Shown here: positions 33,853-42,576 of the stretch, piece by piece
Position numbering within the stretch: position 1 is the first letter of the stretch
Layout of the letters: the number at the start of each line of letters is the position of its first letter
Assembly (NCBI GenBank): GCA_018242045.1
Contig: JAFECR010000014.1
Coordinates: 69,449 to 133,448, forward strand
Origin: Pseudomonadota bacterium
Lineage (GTDB): Bacteria > Pseudomonadota > Gammaproteobacteria > Berkiellales > Berkiellaceae
DNA: 64,000 bases
Reading direction: 5' to 3'
Made by a program: the position numbers and the translations under genes
Notes under the pieces: model-generated
Told to the model about the DNA's origin: nothing
What the model saw: only the letters and a program-made list of their open reading frames with translations
Databases searched by the model: none

Positions 33853-34250
33853 TAATAAGGTCTCTCCATATGATTAGCCGATCGATGACTGACGTTTGTT
33901 CGATAAGAATCTATCGAGTCATCGAACTTAAGATTAAGCAGATCTTTTCCGAGTAAACGCATCACTATTCCCATTGGCGTAATTAAGCCATAAAAGATAA
34001 TGCCTAAAATAATGCGCGTATTTATCCAACCTAGCAAACCACCCAGCTTCATCCAGGGGGTATAAATGAGGTTCAACCAATGGGGGGCAATGAGGGTAGG
34101 AATGAATAGAAAAAAAGCAGCAAGATAAGGCCAAAGGGGGATATGTGTTTCTTTTAGATAAGGTAGGAGTAAACCAAAAAAAGCCACTAAACCCAGACTC
34201 AAGATTAAACCAAATTTTCGTAATTGTGTCTTATCAACGTTTTCTTGCAT
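33852..34250 (-). CDS. SxtJ-family membrane protein
   Basis: 132 residues. Hydrophobic segments are around FGLILSLGLVAFFGLLLPYL, WPYLAAFFLFIPTLIA and GIIFYGLITPMGIVMRLLG, the last followed by the family-typical RLLGKDLLNLKFD. SxtJ-like proteins occur beside carbamoyltransferases in saxitoxin and exopolysaccharide clusters; their role is unknown. It follows the carbamoyltransferase gene by 8 bases and is translationally coupled to the DUF5989 gene. The C-terminal tail is polar. Confidence 0.82.
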   Translation of the reverse strand: MQENVDKTQLRKFGLILSLGLVAFFGLLLPYLKETHIPLWPYLAAFFLFIPTLIAPHWLNLIYTPWMKLGGLLGWINTRIILGIIFYGLITPMGIVMRLLGKDLLNLKFDDSIDSYRTNVSHRSANHMERPY

Positions 34251-34258
34251 TTTTTTTC

Positions 34259-36094
34259 CTAATCAAGCGCAAATTCTTCACGCCAGTTCACTTTTTCTTG
34301 CCAAGCAGGCTGTTCAGATTTTTTGAGAATACAATTTTCAATAACAAGGTAATCCATTTCAGTGCGCATAAAACAACGCAATGCATCTTCCAAAGAACAA
34401 ACGATTGGCTCGCCTCGAACATTAAAGGAGGTATTAATTAGCACCGGGCATTGGGTGAGTGTCTCAAAAGCATCGAGTAGGTGATAAAAACGCGGATTTG
34501 TTTCTGCGTGTACTGTTTGAATGCGTGCAGAATAGTCAACATGAGTAATGGCAGGCAAGGTTGAGCGAGCGACATTTAATTTTTCAATGCCAAAGAGCGC
34601 TTGATCATTGGCAATAAGCCGATGTTGTACTGCAATGGGGGCAACCATCAACATATAAGGGCTAACACCAGTAAAATCAAACCATTGTGCCACTTTCTCA
34701 GCTTTAACAACAGGGGCAAATGGCCTAAAGGATTCTCGATATTTGATTTTTAAGTTCATAATCGATTGCATTTTGGGGCTGCGCGGGTCGCCAAGGATAG
34801 ATCGGCCACCTAAAGCTCTTGGACCAAATTCCATTCGACCTTGAAACCAACCAATCACATTTTCATTGGCAATCAATTCGGCAACAAGCGGCATTAAGGC
34901 CTCATCATCAAGCACACGGTATTTTGCCTTGACACTGTCTAAATAAGTTTGAACTTGGCTTGAGGTATAGTGAGGACCTAAATAACTACCGGACATCGCA
35001 TCATGGTTTTGGGGAGTTCTTTTTTCACCAAGATATTCATGCCAAGCACAAAGAGCAGCACCAAGTGCCCCACCTGCATCTCCTGCAGCAGGTTGCACCC
35101 AGATCTCTTTAAATATTTTGGCTTGCTGTATTTTACCGTTGGCAACACAATTGAGTGCTACCCCACCAGCAAGGCAGAGATTGTCCGTTTGTAGTTCTTT
35201 TTGAGCAGTTTTAGCAAGCTTAAGTACGATATCTTGAGTTACCACTTGAATTGAACTGGCAATATCCATCTCGCGCTGGGTGATAGGGCTTTCTGGTTTT
35301 CTGGGGGGACCACCAAAAAGCTTTTCAAATCGCGAATGTGTCATTGTAAGACCAGTTGGATAATTAAAGTAAGATAGATCAAGCCTAAAGGTCCCATCCG
35401 CTTTGAGATCAAGCAAATGATCATAAATGATATCAACGTATTTAGGTTGGCCATAAGGAGCAAGACCCATTAACTTATATTCCCCTGAATTAACTTTAAA
35501 ACCTGTGTAATAGGTAAAAGCGGAATAAAGTAATCCCAAGGAATGGGGGAAATCGAGTTCCCATTGTGGAATAAGTTGGTTTTTTTCACCTAACCAAAGT
35601 GAGCTGGTGGCCCATTCACCCACACCATCCAGACAAAGCACGGCTGCTTTTTCAAATGGACTTGGGAAAAAAGCGGATCCGGCATGGGCTTGATGATGTT
35701 CACTAAAAAGGATGGATGGGATTTTTTTGCAGCCAAGGTTGAGTTTGATAAAAGATTTTTTTAATAAATCTTTTAAAAAGAATTTTTCTTTTAGCCAGAT
35801 GGGCATGGATTGCACGAAGGATGAAAACCCTTTAGGGGCAAAAGCTAGGTAGGTTTCTAAAAGGCGCTCGAATTTTATAAAGGGTTTATCATAAAACACA
35901 ATAAATTGAATATCTTTTAAAGAGAGATTAGCTGCTTTTAAGCAGTATTGAATGGCATGTTCTGGAAAGCGCGGATCATGTTTTTTGCGGGTAAAGCGTT
36001 CTTCTTGTGCTGCGCTGACTACTTTTCCATTAAGCACTAATGCTGCTGCGCTATCGTGATAAAAGGCTGACAAGCCTAGAATTGCCTTATTCAA
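34259..36094 (-). CDS. Carbamoyltransferase (NodU/CmcH family)
   Basis: 611 residues, full length for the family. GLSAFYHDSAAALV and AQEERFTRKKHD open the kinase-like N-terminal domain, HHQAHAGSAFF carries the metal-binding His residues, LCLDGVGEWATS follows, and CLAGGVALNC and GRMEFGPRALGGRSI belong to the YrdC-like catalytic domain with INTSFNVRGEP near the end. It transfers a carbamoyl group from carbamoyl phosphate via carbamoyl-AMP to a hydroxyl, probably of a sugar. First gene of the five-gene cassette reading to 31967. Confidence 0.92.
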   Translation of the reverse strand: MNKAILGLSAFYHDSAAALVLNGKVVSAAQEERFTRKKHDPRFPEHAIQYCLKAANLSLKDIQFIVFYDKPFIKFERLLETYLAFAPKGFSSFVQSMPIWLKEKFFLKDLLKKSFIKLNLGCKKIPSILFSEHHQAHAGSAFFPSPFEKAAVLCLDGVGEWATSSLWLGEKNQLIPQWELDFPHSLGLLYSAFTYYTGFKVNSGEYKLMGLAPYGQPKYVDIIYDHLLDLKADGTFRLDLSYFNYPTGLTMTHSRFEKLFGGPPRKPESPITQREMDIASSIQVVTQDIVLKLAKTAQKELQTDNLCLAGGVALNCVANGKIQQAKIFKEIWVQPAAGDAGGALGAALCAWHEYLGEKRTPQNHDAMSGSYLGPHYTSSQVQTYLDSVKAKYRVLDDEALMPLVAELIANENVIGWFQGRMEFGPRALGGRSILGDPRSPKMQSIMNLKIKYRESFRPFAPVVKAEKVAQWFDFTGVSPYMLMVAPIAVQHRLIANDQALFGIEKLNVARSTLPAITHVDYSARIQTVHAETNPRFYHLLDAFETLTQCPVLINTSFNVRGEPIVCSLEDALRCFMRTEMDYLVIENCILKKSEQPAWQEKVNWREEFALD

Positions 36095-36210
36095 ACTTAA
36101 ATCCTTAGTTCCCTTTTTGGAAAAGGAGTGTATCTAAATTGCCATGTTTGCGCCAGCTTAACCATTACGGCAAAATACCCTCAATTTTAGATCCGTGAAA
36201 CAAGAAGATA

Positions 36211-37275
36211 ATGTATAGCAATAAGTTTGAAAGAATACTTAAATGCCCGCTCACGCATGCAGAGTTAAGGATCTTAACCGAAAATGAATTAAAGGCCATT
36301 AATTTGCGTATTCAACAAGGAGAGATGACGCAATATAACAAAGAAATATTTCAACGACCCTTACAAGGCGCTTTAAAAGTACAATACCATGATCTTTACT
36401 ATCCTGTGCAAGAAGGTATTTATTGCTTACTCAAGCAAAATGCCATTTTTGGTAAGTTTGCTGTTAATAATGAGGTAATCGACGCTACAAAATCGCAAGT
36501 CAAGCAATTTTATGACGATATCGGTTGGCAACAAAATAATGGCGTGTATCAAGATGCAAAAGATTCAGAAGATCTCAGAACTATTTCTGATGAATATATT
36601 CAGCGCTGCCATCAACGACTAAATAAGTTTATTCCTAAATCTGGTGAATATTTGCTTGATATTGCATCCGGTCCCATTCAATATCCAGCCTACCTTACTT
36701 ACTCTGAAAATTTTGAATATCGAATTTGTGCCGATATTTCTTGGCAAGCATTATTGGAAGCAAAAACAAAATTAGGTAAAAAAGGGCGTTACCTATTATG
36801 TGATGTAACGAATTTACCCATTAAGGATAATACCATTGATGCTCAGGTTTCATTACATACCATTTACCATGTGCCAGCCTTAGAACAAGCAATGGCTTTT
36901 TCTGAACTTTATCGGGTTTTAAAACCAGGTGGTGCTTCTGTTGTTGTTTATAGTTGGGGCGCACGCTCCCTTTTAATGAATTTACTCATGTTACCTTTCA
37001 AAGCTGCATCAAAGCTTAAAAGGACAATAAAGATGACTAAAGCAAATTCTTTATATTTTTACACTCATAGTTTTCAATGGTTTTGTCAAGAGATCCAACC
37101 GAAATATCAAACACAACTTTACCCTTGGCGCAGTGTCAATGTGCCATTTCTCAAGTTATATATTCATGGCTTACCAGGGCGTTGGTTGTTACGCTTTATT
37201 TATGCGATGGAAGAGCGCTTCCCCAAATTAATGGGCAGAATCGGTGCTTATCCGCTTTTTGTTAGTAAAAAATAA
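36211..37275 (+). CDS. SAM-dependent methyltransferase with Trm112-like N-terminus
   Basis: 354 residues. The N-terminal 75 residues have a Trm112-like pattern (LKCPLTHAELRIL ... YYPVQEGIYCLL), though only one Cys of the zinc motif remains. From 145 on, LLDIASGPIQYPAYL, CADISWQALLEAK, DVTNLPIKDNTIDAQVS and YRVLKPGGASVVVYSWG are motifs I-V of Methyltransf_11 enzymes. It starts a five-gene forward glycan operon and is divergent from the carbamoyltransferase. Substrate unknown; a sugar or polyprenyl-linked acceptor is plausible. Confidence 0.85.
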   Translation: MYSNKFERILKCPLTHAELRILTENELKAINLRIQQGEMTQYNKEIFQRPLQGALKVQYHDLYYPVQEGIYCLLKQNAIFGKFAVNNEVIDATKSQVKQFYDDIGWQQNNGVYQDAKDSEDLRTISDEYIQRCHQRLNKFIPKSGEYLLDIASGPIQYPAYLTYSENFEYRICADISWQALLEAKTKLGKKGRYLLCDVTNLPIKDNTIDAQVSLHTIYHVPALEQAMAFSELYRVLKPGGASVVVYSWGARSLLMNLLMLPFKAASKLKRTIKMTKANSLYFYTHSFQWFCQEIQPKYQTQLYPWRSVNVPFLKLYIHGLPGRWLLRFIYAMEERFPKLMGRIGAYPLFVSKK

Positions 37276-37280
37276 CATAT

Positions 37281-38318
37281 ATGAAACGCTATGATTATTT
37301 GTTTGTGACTCATTTGCCGGCATTTTATAAAGTTAACCTTTATAATCAGCTTGCCAAACACTGTGCGTTATTCGTCATCTTTATTGCAGATGGCTCCACT
37401 ATTAGAACAAAAGATTTTACGCAGGAGCAATTTGAATTCTCTTACTGTATTTTAAATAAAGGAATGCTTGAAAAGAGAACAAGATGGAAAAGCTTAATAA
37501 AATTGAGTCACTGTTTAAAAAATATACATTTTCGCAAACTCGTGGTAGGCGGGTGGGATCTGCCAGAATTTTGGTATTTGATAATGGCACATCAGAAAAC
37601 ACGCAATTGTTTGGCGCTAGAATCTTCCATTTATGAAAGCGTGATTGATGGTTGGCGTTATTGGATAAAAAGGTTATTTTTATCTCGAGTCGGCTTCGTT
37701 TTTTCTTCAGGACAAGCGCACAAAGCCTTACTCGATGCTTTAAGATATGCCGGTGTCATTAAAACCACTTTAGGGGTTGGGCAATTTAATTATCATATCA
37801 AAAATGACAAGCCAAAATCTTTTTCTGGCAAATTTTTATATGTCGGTAGATTTGCGCCTGAAAAAAATTTGATATTTCTTTTGCAGGTTTTTGCAAAGTT
37901 GCCCCAATATACCTTAACTTTAATAGGTATGGGCCCCGAGCAAGCGGCCCTTGAGAAAATTAAAACAAATAATGTCACTATCAAAGGCCATATTCCAAAT
38001 GAGTTACTGAGTGAGGCCTATTTGACTCATGATGTTTTCATTTTACCCTCCTTGCGGGAACCTTGGGGTTTAGTGGTTGAGGAAGCGCTATTTCATGGTT
38101 TGCCTGTTGTTGCTTCAAATCAAGTCGGTTGTGCTAAGGATTTAGTTGAAAACACCCATGCAGGAGTTTTATTTGTACCCACCGATGAACGCTCTTTGCA
38201 AAATGCGCTAACTTTTGCACAAAATCATTTTGAAGATCTTAAAGACAATGCTGCTGTGATTGATTTTAAAGTGCGCGATGAAAAGCAGATACAACAATAC
38301 ATCGAGGTGTTGTTATGA
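37281..38318 (+). CDS. GT4 family glycosyltransferase
   Basis: 345 residues of the GT-B fold. FLYVGRFAPEKNLIFLLQVF begins the donor-binding half, IKGHIPNELLSEAY and VFILPSLREPWGLVVEEAL contain the E-x7-E motif (EPWGLVVEE), and GLPVVASNQVGC follows. A retaining enzyme, cytoplasmic. The first 100 residues (DYLFVTHLPAFYKVNLY) form the acceptor domain. Starts 5 bases after the methyltransferase gene and overlaps the next GT4 gene by 4 bases. Confidence 0.9.
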   Translation: MKRYDYLFVTHLPAFYKVNLYNQLAKHCALFVIFIADGSTIRTKDFTQEQFEFSYCILNKGMLEKRTRWKSLIKLSHCLKNIHFRKLVVGGWDLPEFWYLIMAHQKTRNCLALESSIYESVIDGWRYWIKRLFLSRVGFVFSSGQAHKALLDALRYAGVIKTTLGVGQFNYHIKNDKPKSFSGKFLYVGRFAPEKNLIFLLQVFAKLPQYTLTLIGMGPEQAALEKIKTNNVTIKGHIPNELLSEAYLTHDVFILPSLREPWGLVVEEALFHGLPVVASNQVGCAKDLVENTHAGVLFVPTDERSLQNALTFAQNHFEDLKDNAAVIDFKVRDEKQIQQYIEVLL

Positions 38319-39460
38319 AAATCCTTGTTGTTCATAATGCTTATCAGTCGCATCAGCTTGGCGGTGAAGATATTATTGTGAAGCAAGAATTTGCTGGTTT
38401 AACTGATATTTTAGGTGAAGATAAAGTATTTCAATATAGTATAGGCAATGATGATATTCGTTTTGGTCCTTTATTGAAAAATATATGGGGCGATAAAAAT
38501 CACTATCAGCAAATTTTTAATTTGGTAAAAAAGCACAACATTGAGATAGTGCATGTTCATAACTTTTTTCCGCTTTTAACTCCAAGTGTTTTTGCGGGCG
38601 CAAAAGCAGCTGGTGCAAAAGTTGTTCATACTTTACATAACTTTAGATGGTGGTGTAGTTCAGGTATTCTATATCGAAAAGAAAAGGGCATTTGTGAACA
38701 ATGCATCAATAAGAAATTTGGCTGGCCTGCAGTGGTGCATGGCTGCTATCGTGGTTCAAAGATGCAAAGTTTAGCAGCAAATTTGGCGTTTTTTTGGTAT
38801 AAAATTAAAAAATATGGTGATAATATTGATGCTTATTTTGTTTTAAGCCAATTTCAACAGCAAAAATTAAGTCAATTATTACCTGCAAAAAAGCTGTTTT
38901 TGAAACCAAATGTTATCAGTAAACCGAATAATTCTATTGCAAAACAACACAAACGAGATTTTCTTTTTGTTGGTCGACTTGAAGAAGCAAAAGGGATTGA
39001 GTTATTGTTATCTACTTGGGAAAAGCTTCCTAAAGGCTTTAAATTAAAAGTCATCGGCACAGGAAATAATCTGCTTGAGCAGCGTTATAAAAGCGATAAT
39101 ATTCAATTTCTAGGAAAATTACCACATGACCAAGTATTAACGCATATGATGCATGCAAAGTACTTTATTCATAGCTCACTGGCCTTTGAAACCTTTGGCT
39201 TAACGGCGCTTGAAGCACTTTCTGTTGGAACGCCAGTCATTGCCATTAATCGAGGACCCCGCGCTGAATACATTCAATCTGATAAAAATGGCTTTTTAGG
39301 TGAACCCCATGAGTTAAAAGATATGATTTTAAAGGCTTATGACTATGCTGATTATGAAGTCATGAGTCAACAAGCATTTGAAAGTGCAAAACCCTTTTAT
39401 GCTGAAAATGTGCTTGCCAAGCAAGTAGCACTCTATCTGCAAATTTTAAGTGCCAAATAA
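38315..39460 (+). CDS. GT4 family glycosyltransferase
   Basis: 381 residues. GGEDIIVKQEF near the N-terminus and VHVHNFFPLLTPSVF are typical acceptor-domain sequences; FLFVGRLEEAKGIELLL starts the donor domain and FETFGLTALEALSVGTPVIA holds the E-x7-E motif. A Cys-rich loop (CEQCINKKFGWPAVVHGC) resembles that seen in a subset of GT4 enzymes with WWCSSG upstream. Coupled by ATGA overlap to the previous gene and directly adjacent to the next. Adds a sugar with retention of configuration; donor not determinable. Confidence 0.9.
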   Translation: MKILVVHNAYQSHQLGGEDIIVKQEFAGLTDILGEDKVFQYSIGNDDIRFGPLLKNIWGDKNHYQQIFNLVKKHNIEIVHVHNFFPLLTPSVFAGAKAAGAKVVHTLHNFRWWCSSGILYRKEKGICEQCINKKFGWPAVVHGCYRGSKMQSLAANLAFFWYKIKKYGDNIDAYFVLSQFQQQKLSQLLPAKKLFLKPNVISKPNNSIAKQHKRDFLFVGRLEEAKGIELLLSTWEKLPKGFKLKVIGTGNNLLEQRYKSDNIQFLGKLPHDQVLTHMMHAKYFIHSSLAFETFGLTALEALSVGTPVIAINRGPRAEYIQSDKNGFLGEPHELKDMILKAYDYADYEVMSQQAFESAKPFYAENVLAKQVALYLQILSAK

Positions 39461-40243
39461 ATGAAAAAACCGCTTATTTCAATCATTACTGTAAGCTTCA
39501 ATAGTCAAAACACCATTGAAAGAACAATACAATCTGTGCTGTCTCAGGATTATACACCGATTGAATATATTATTGTCGATGGTGCTTCAAGCGATCAAAC
39601 ATCCGCTATCATCAAAAAATACCAAAATAAACTTGCACTATTTATTTGCGAGCCAGATGAAGGGATTTATGATGCCATGAACAAAGGGATAAGAAGTGCA
39701 AGGGGAGAAGTGATTGGTTTGCTCAATGCCGATGATATTTATGCCCATCCTTTTGTTATCTCAAAAGTGGCAAAAGCCATCATGCCTTATGATGCTTGTT
39801 ACGGCGATTTAATTTATTTCAAGGATAAAGATCCAAATAACGTCGTGCGATATTGGCGTTCATCTGAGTTTAAGCAAGGTGCCTTTGCAAAAGGATGGTC
39901 TCCACCCCATCCCACTTTTTTTGTTAAACGTCATATTTATTCACAGTATGGTTTATTTAATACCAATTACTCAATGGGGAATGATGTGGAATTGATGATG
40001 CGTTTTTTAGAAAAACATCAAATTAAGAGCTGTTATATACCTGAAGTTTTAGTGAAAATGCAATTAGGTGGTGTATCTAATGCGGGTCTTAAAAATATCT
40101 TTATTCAAAACAAAAATATTTTACGTGCAGCTCGTTCTTTAAATATACCCCTATCGCCTTTAACTTATGTATTTTATAAATTTTTCAATAGAGCTATGCA
40201 ATTTATACAAAAGCCATCGAGAGGTTCACTTTATGTTAAATAA
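39461..40243 (+). CDS. GT2 family glycosyltransferase (WcaA-like)
   Basis: 260 residues. ISIITVSFNSQNTIERTIQS, YIIVDGASSDQTSAI and EPDEGIYDAMNKGIRSARGE are classic WcaA-type motifs; GLLNADDIYAHP contains the metal-binding Ala-Asp-Asp. PPHPTFFVKRHIY and NDVELMMRFLE form the acceptor side. The ATG directly follows the preceding TAA. It overlaps the epimerase gene by 11 bases. Inverting enzyme, cytoplasmic. Confidence 0.9.
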   Translation: MKKPLISIITVSFNSQNTIERTIQSVLSQDYTPIEYIIVDGASSDQTSAIIKKYQNKLALFICEPDEGIYDAMNKGIRSARGEVIGLLNADDIYAHPFVISKVAKAIMPYDACYGDLIYFKDKDPNNVVRYWRSSEFKQGAFAKGWSPPHPTFFVKRHIYSQYGLFNTNYSMGNDVELMMRFLEKHQIKSCYIPEVLVKMQLGGVSNAGLKNIFIQNKNILRAARSLNIPLSPLTYVFYKFFNRAMQFIQKPSRGSLYVK

Positions 40244-41210
40244 ACTTGTCAAAGTACTGGTTACTGGGGCAACAGGATTTATAGGGATACATCTTTGTCG
40301 GCATTTGTTAGCTAAAGGTTATCAGGTCGTTGCCATTGGTAGGAAAGCGCAACCTTTGCTCATGCATCAGAATTTGCAATACCATTGTATTGAAAATATC
40401 GACAATAATACCGATTGGCGGCATTACCTTAAAGGTGTTAATGTGGTGATTCATCTTGCTGCTAAAGTTCATCATTTGCAGGATAAAGGATTGTCTGGGC
40501 TTACACATTATCAAGAAATAAACGTCAAAGGCACGCAGCACTTAGCACGTGTTGCAATACAAAATGAGGTCAAACGATTTATCTTAATTAGTACCATCAA
40601 AGTCATTGGTGAGAAAACAATAGAAATGGCGCTTAGAGCAGAAGATCAACCAAGGGCGCTGGATGCTTATAGTTTGTCAAAATTACAAGCCGAGCAAATT
40701 TTGCAAGAAGAAGCTAAAAGAAGCGGAATGGAATGGGTTATTATTCGCCCGCCGCTTGTCTATGGCCCAGGAGTTAAGGGAAACTTTGCGCGTTTAAGTC
40801 GTCTTGCCCAATCAGCCTTGCCTTTACCCTTGGGGGCGGTGCGTAACCGACGTAGTTTAGTCAGTGTTTATAATCTTTGTAGTTTTATTGAATGTGCCAT
40901 TAATCATCCTAATGCCAAACGAGAAATATTTTTAGTGTCTGATAACCAAGATCTCTCTACTGCTCAAATGGTGAGTTTAATGCGACATGGATTTGGCAAA
41001 AAAAGTCGCCTATTCCCTTTTCCAGTCAATCTTTTAAAGTTGGTTGCATGCTTACTTGGAAAACGCCGTGAAATGATACGATTGGTAGATTCTTTGCAAG
41101 TCAATATTGAAAAGTCGATGCGCTTATTAAATTGGCAACCCCCTTTTACAGTTGAACAAGCCATTGAAAAATATACGACGGAAACAAGTCCAAGTGCAAA
41201 AACCATATGA
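40233..41210 (+). CDS. NAD-dependent epimerase/dehydratase (extended SDR)
   Basis: 325 residues from ATG 40233, which has GAGAGG 8 bases upstream; the longer frame from 40167 lies inside the preceding gene. KVLVTGATGFIGIHLCRHL is the NAD-binding loop, VIHLAAKVHHLQ and FILISTIKVIGE follow, and YSLSKLQAEQIL gives the Tyr-x3-Lys catalytic pair. It resembles WbpV/WbpK and GNE-like enzymes that reduce or epimerise UDP-HexNAc sugars before lipid-linked initiation. No initiating sugar-phosphate transferase (WecA/WbpL-like) is visible in the window. Last gene of the operon. Confidence 0.85.
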   Translation: MLNKLVKVLVTGATGFIGIHLCRHLLAKGYQVVAIGRKAQPLLMHQNLQYHCIENIDNNTDWRHYLKGVNVVIHLAAKVHHLQDKGLSGLTHYQEINVKGTQHLARVAIQNEVKRFILISTIKVIGEKTIEMALRAEDQPRALDAYSLSKLQAEQILQEEAKRSGMEWVIIRPPLVYGPGVKGNFARLSRLAQSALPLPLGAVRNRRSLVSVYNLCSFIECAINHPNAKREIFLVSDNQDLSTAQMVSLMRHGFGKKSRLFPFPVNLLKLVACLLGKRREMIRLVDSLQVNIEKSMRLLNWQPPFTVEQAIEKYTTETSPSAKTI

Positions 41211-41211
41211 G

Positions 41212-41370
41212 TTATACTCGAACCAGTTTTGAATTTAGGAACAGCCTACTATGATCCGTCTTTGCGAGGAGCGAAGCGACGTGGCAATCCAGTCTTTTTT
41301 CTGGATTGCTTCCCCTTCGCTACGTCCTGGGTCACAGACGGATCCTAATTTCAAACTGACGCGAGTATAA
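41212..41370. repeat. Nested palindromic repeat B
   Basis: Outer arms TTATACTCG (41212-41220) and CGAGTATAA (41362-41370) are a perfect 9-bp inverted repeat, followed inward by a further imperfect arm pair (AGTTTTGAATTTAGGA with TCCTAATTTCAAACT). Nested inside is a second palindrome with GATCCGTCTTTGCGAGGAGCG at its left and ACAGACGGATC at its right, meeting at CAATCCAG/CTGGATTG around 41285-41308. It looks like one mobile palindrome inserted in another. It may also terminate the upstream operon. Confidence 0.75.
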
Positions 41371-41443
41371 TGGTTCTTTGACGGTGGTTCCCTTATAATG
41401 GCATGTAATGCGATTGAACCAATAATTATTATAGGTTACTAAA

Positions 41444-42385
41444 TTGACTTATATCCTCGATTTACAGCGGCTTTGGGAAACAAACACAAGTACTAATTCG
41501 GTGCAAACTAGTGAGGCACGAAAAAAAAATGTGGTATCTGTTATTGTGGTTTGTATTGCCAATGAAAAGTTATTATTGCAGGTTTTGCAGTCTGTGCTAG
41601 CGCAGCAATATATTCGAGAAGTTATTATTGTTAATGGAGAAGAAGCACCTTCTTTAGAAGTAAACTTGGCAGCCTTTACCAGACTCTATCCCAAATGTCA
41701 TGTTGTAACAGCAGACAAAAAAGCAGGACTTGCGGCAGCTTTTAATTTAGGCGCTTCACACGCATCTGGGCAATTTCTTCTTTTCGTTAATGGAAATTGT
41801 ATTTTACCTAAACATGCGGTTAACACGCTTTTAGCCACAGGGATCCGCAAGCCCACACCGTGGGTTGTTGGTGGCGCGCAGCAAATTCAGGATAAACCTG
41901 CATGGGGACGATTAACAAAATTATTCAATGCGTTGGACGTACTGAAGTATGAAAAAAATGATAATGCCTTTTTGCCAGAAGTTTCCTTGCCAGGGGGCGG
42001 TTTTCATACATCGAGTTTGGGGCCTGAATGTTTGTTTCTATCAGCCCAATCTTTTTTAGAGCTAAAGGGCTTAGATCGCAAATGTTTTCATAGCACCTTT
42101 CACGTTGATTTGTGCTTGAGAGTACACTTTGCAGGTGGGGGTGTCTATCGCGCTAAAGAAGTCGATTTGACGACACCGCCACAGCTTGAACATTCCTTAA
42201 GGGATCATATCATGATGGAATGGCAGGCATTGTGTGGGCGATATCATTTCTATAAAAAACATGTCAGTGCCAATACAAGCATCTTCTTAAAAGGATTACA
42301 TTATGGCAGCTTGGTTTTGCGATTTATGAGCCACTGCGCAAAAAGGTTTTTTACTAACTTAAAAAGACCTTCGCCTAGCATTTAA
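41444..42385 (+). CDS. GT2 family glycosyltransferase
   Basis: 313 residues beginning at TTG 41444; no closer ATG or GTG preserves the fold. VSVIVVCIANEKLLLQVLQS, EVIIVNGEEAP and AGLAAAFNLGASHASGQ are GT2 elements, although the metal motif is unusual: FVNGNCILP takes the place of the normal D-D or D-x-D. VVGGAQQIQDKP and HVDLCLRVHFAGGGVYRA belong to the acceptor half. Separated from the preceding operon by the palindromic repeat and just upstream of the SRP RNA gene, it is the last glycan gene before housekeeping genes begin. Confidence 0.75.
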   Translation: MTYILDLQRLWETNTSTNSVQTSEARKKNVVSVIVVCIANEKLLLQVLQSVLAQQYIREVIIVNGEEAPSLEVNLAAFTRLYPKCHVVTADKKAGLAAAFNLGASHASGQFLLFVNGNCILPKHAVNTLLATGIRKPTPWVVGGAQQIQDKPAWGRLTKLFNALDVLKYEKNDNAFLPEVSLPGGGFHTSSLGPECLFLSAQSFLELKGLDRKCFHSTFHVDLCLRVHFAGGGVYRAKEVDLTTPPQLEHSLRDHIMMEWQALCGRYHFYKKHVSANTSIFLKGLHYGSLVLRFMSHCAKRFFTNLKRPSPSI

Positions 42386-42420
42386 GGGGTTTTCTTGATA
42401 ACATCCGCGGTTGCTTATAT

Positions 42421-42532
42421 GGTGGCCTTGCTGGTCCCCTCGCAATGATACATTATGAACCCCGCCAGGCCCGGAAGGGAGCAACGGTAGTAGTGGATTC
42501 ATGTGCCGGGGTGTGGCTAGCAGGGCTGCCGC
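42421..42532 (+). ncRNA. ffs: Signal recognition particle 4.5S RNA
   Basis: The universally conserved SRP domain IV core is present: CCAGGCCCGGAAGGGAGCA with its distal partner GTGCCGGGGTGTGGCTAGCAG. The outer stem pairs GGTGGCCTTGCTGG at the 5' side with CTAGCAGGGCTGCC at the 3' side, allowing G-U. Length of about 110 bases is right for the short bacterial form. It lies 44 bases before dnaX, as in other gammaproteobacteria. The exact ends are inferred from pairing. Confidence 0.93.
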
Positions 42533-42576
42533 CAATCTTAAATTATCAAATTTGCCATTTTTGGTAGGGACGACAA

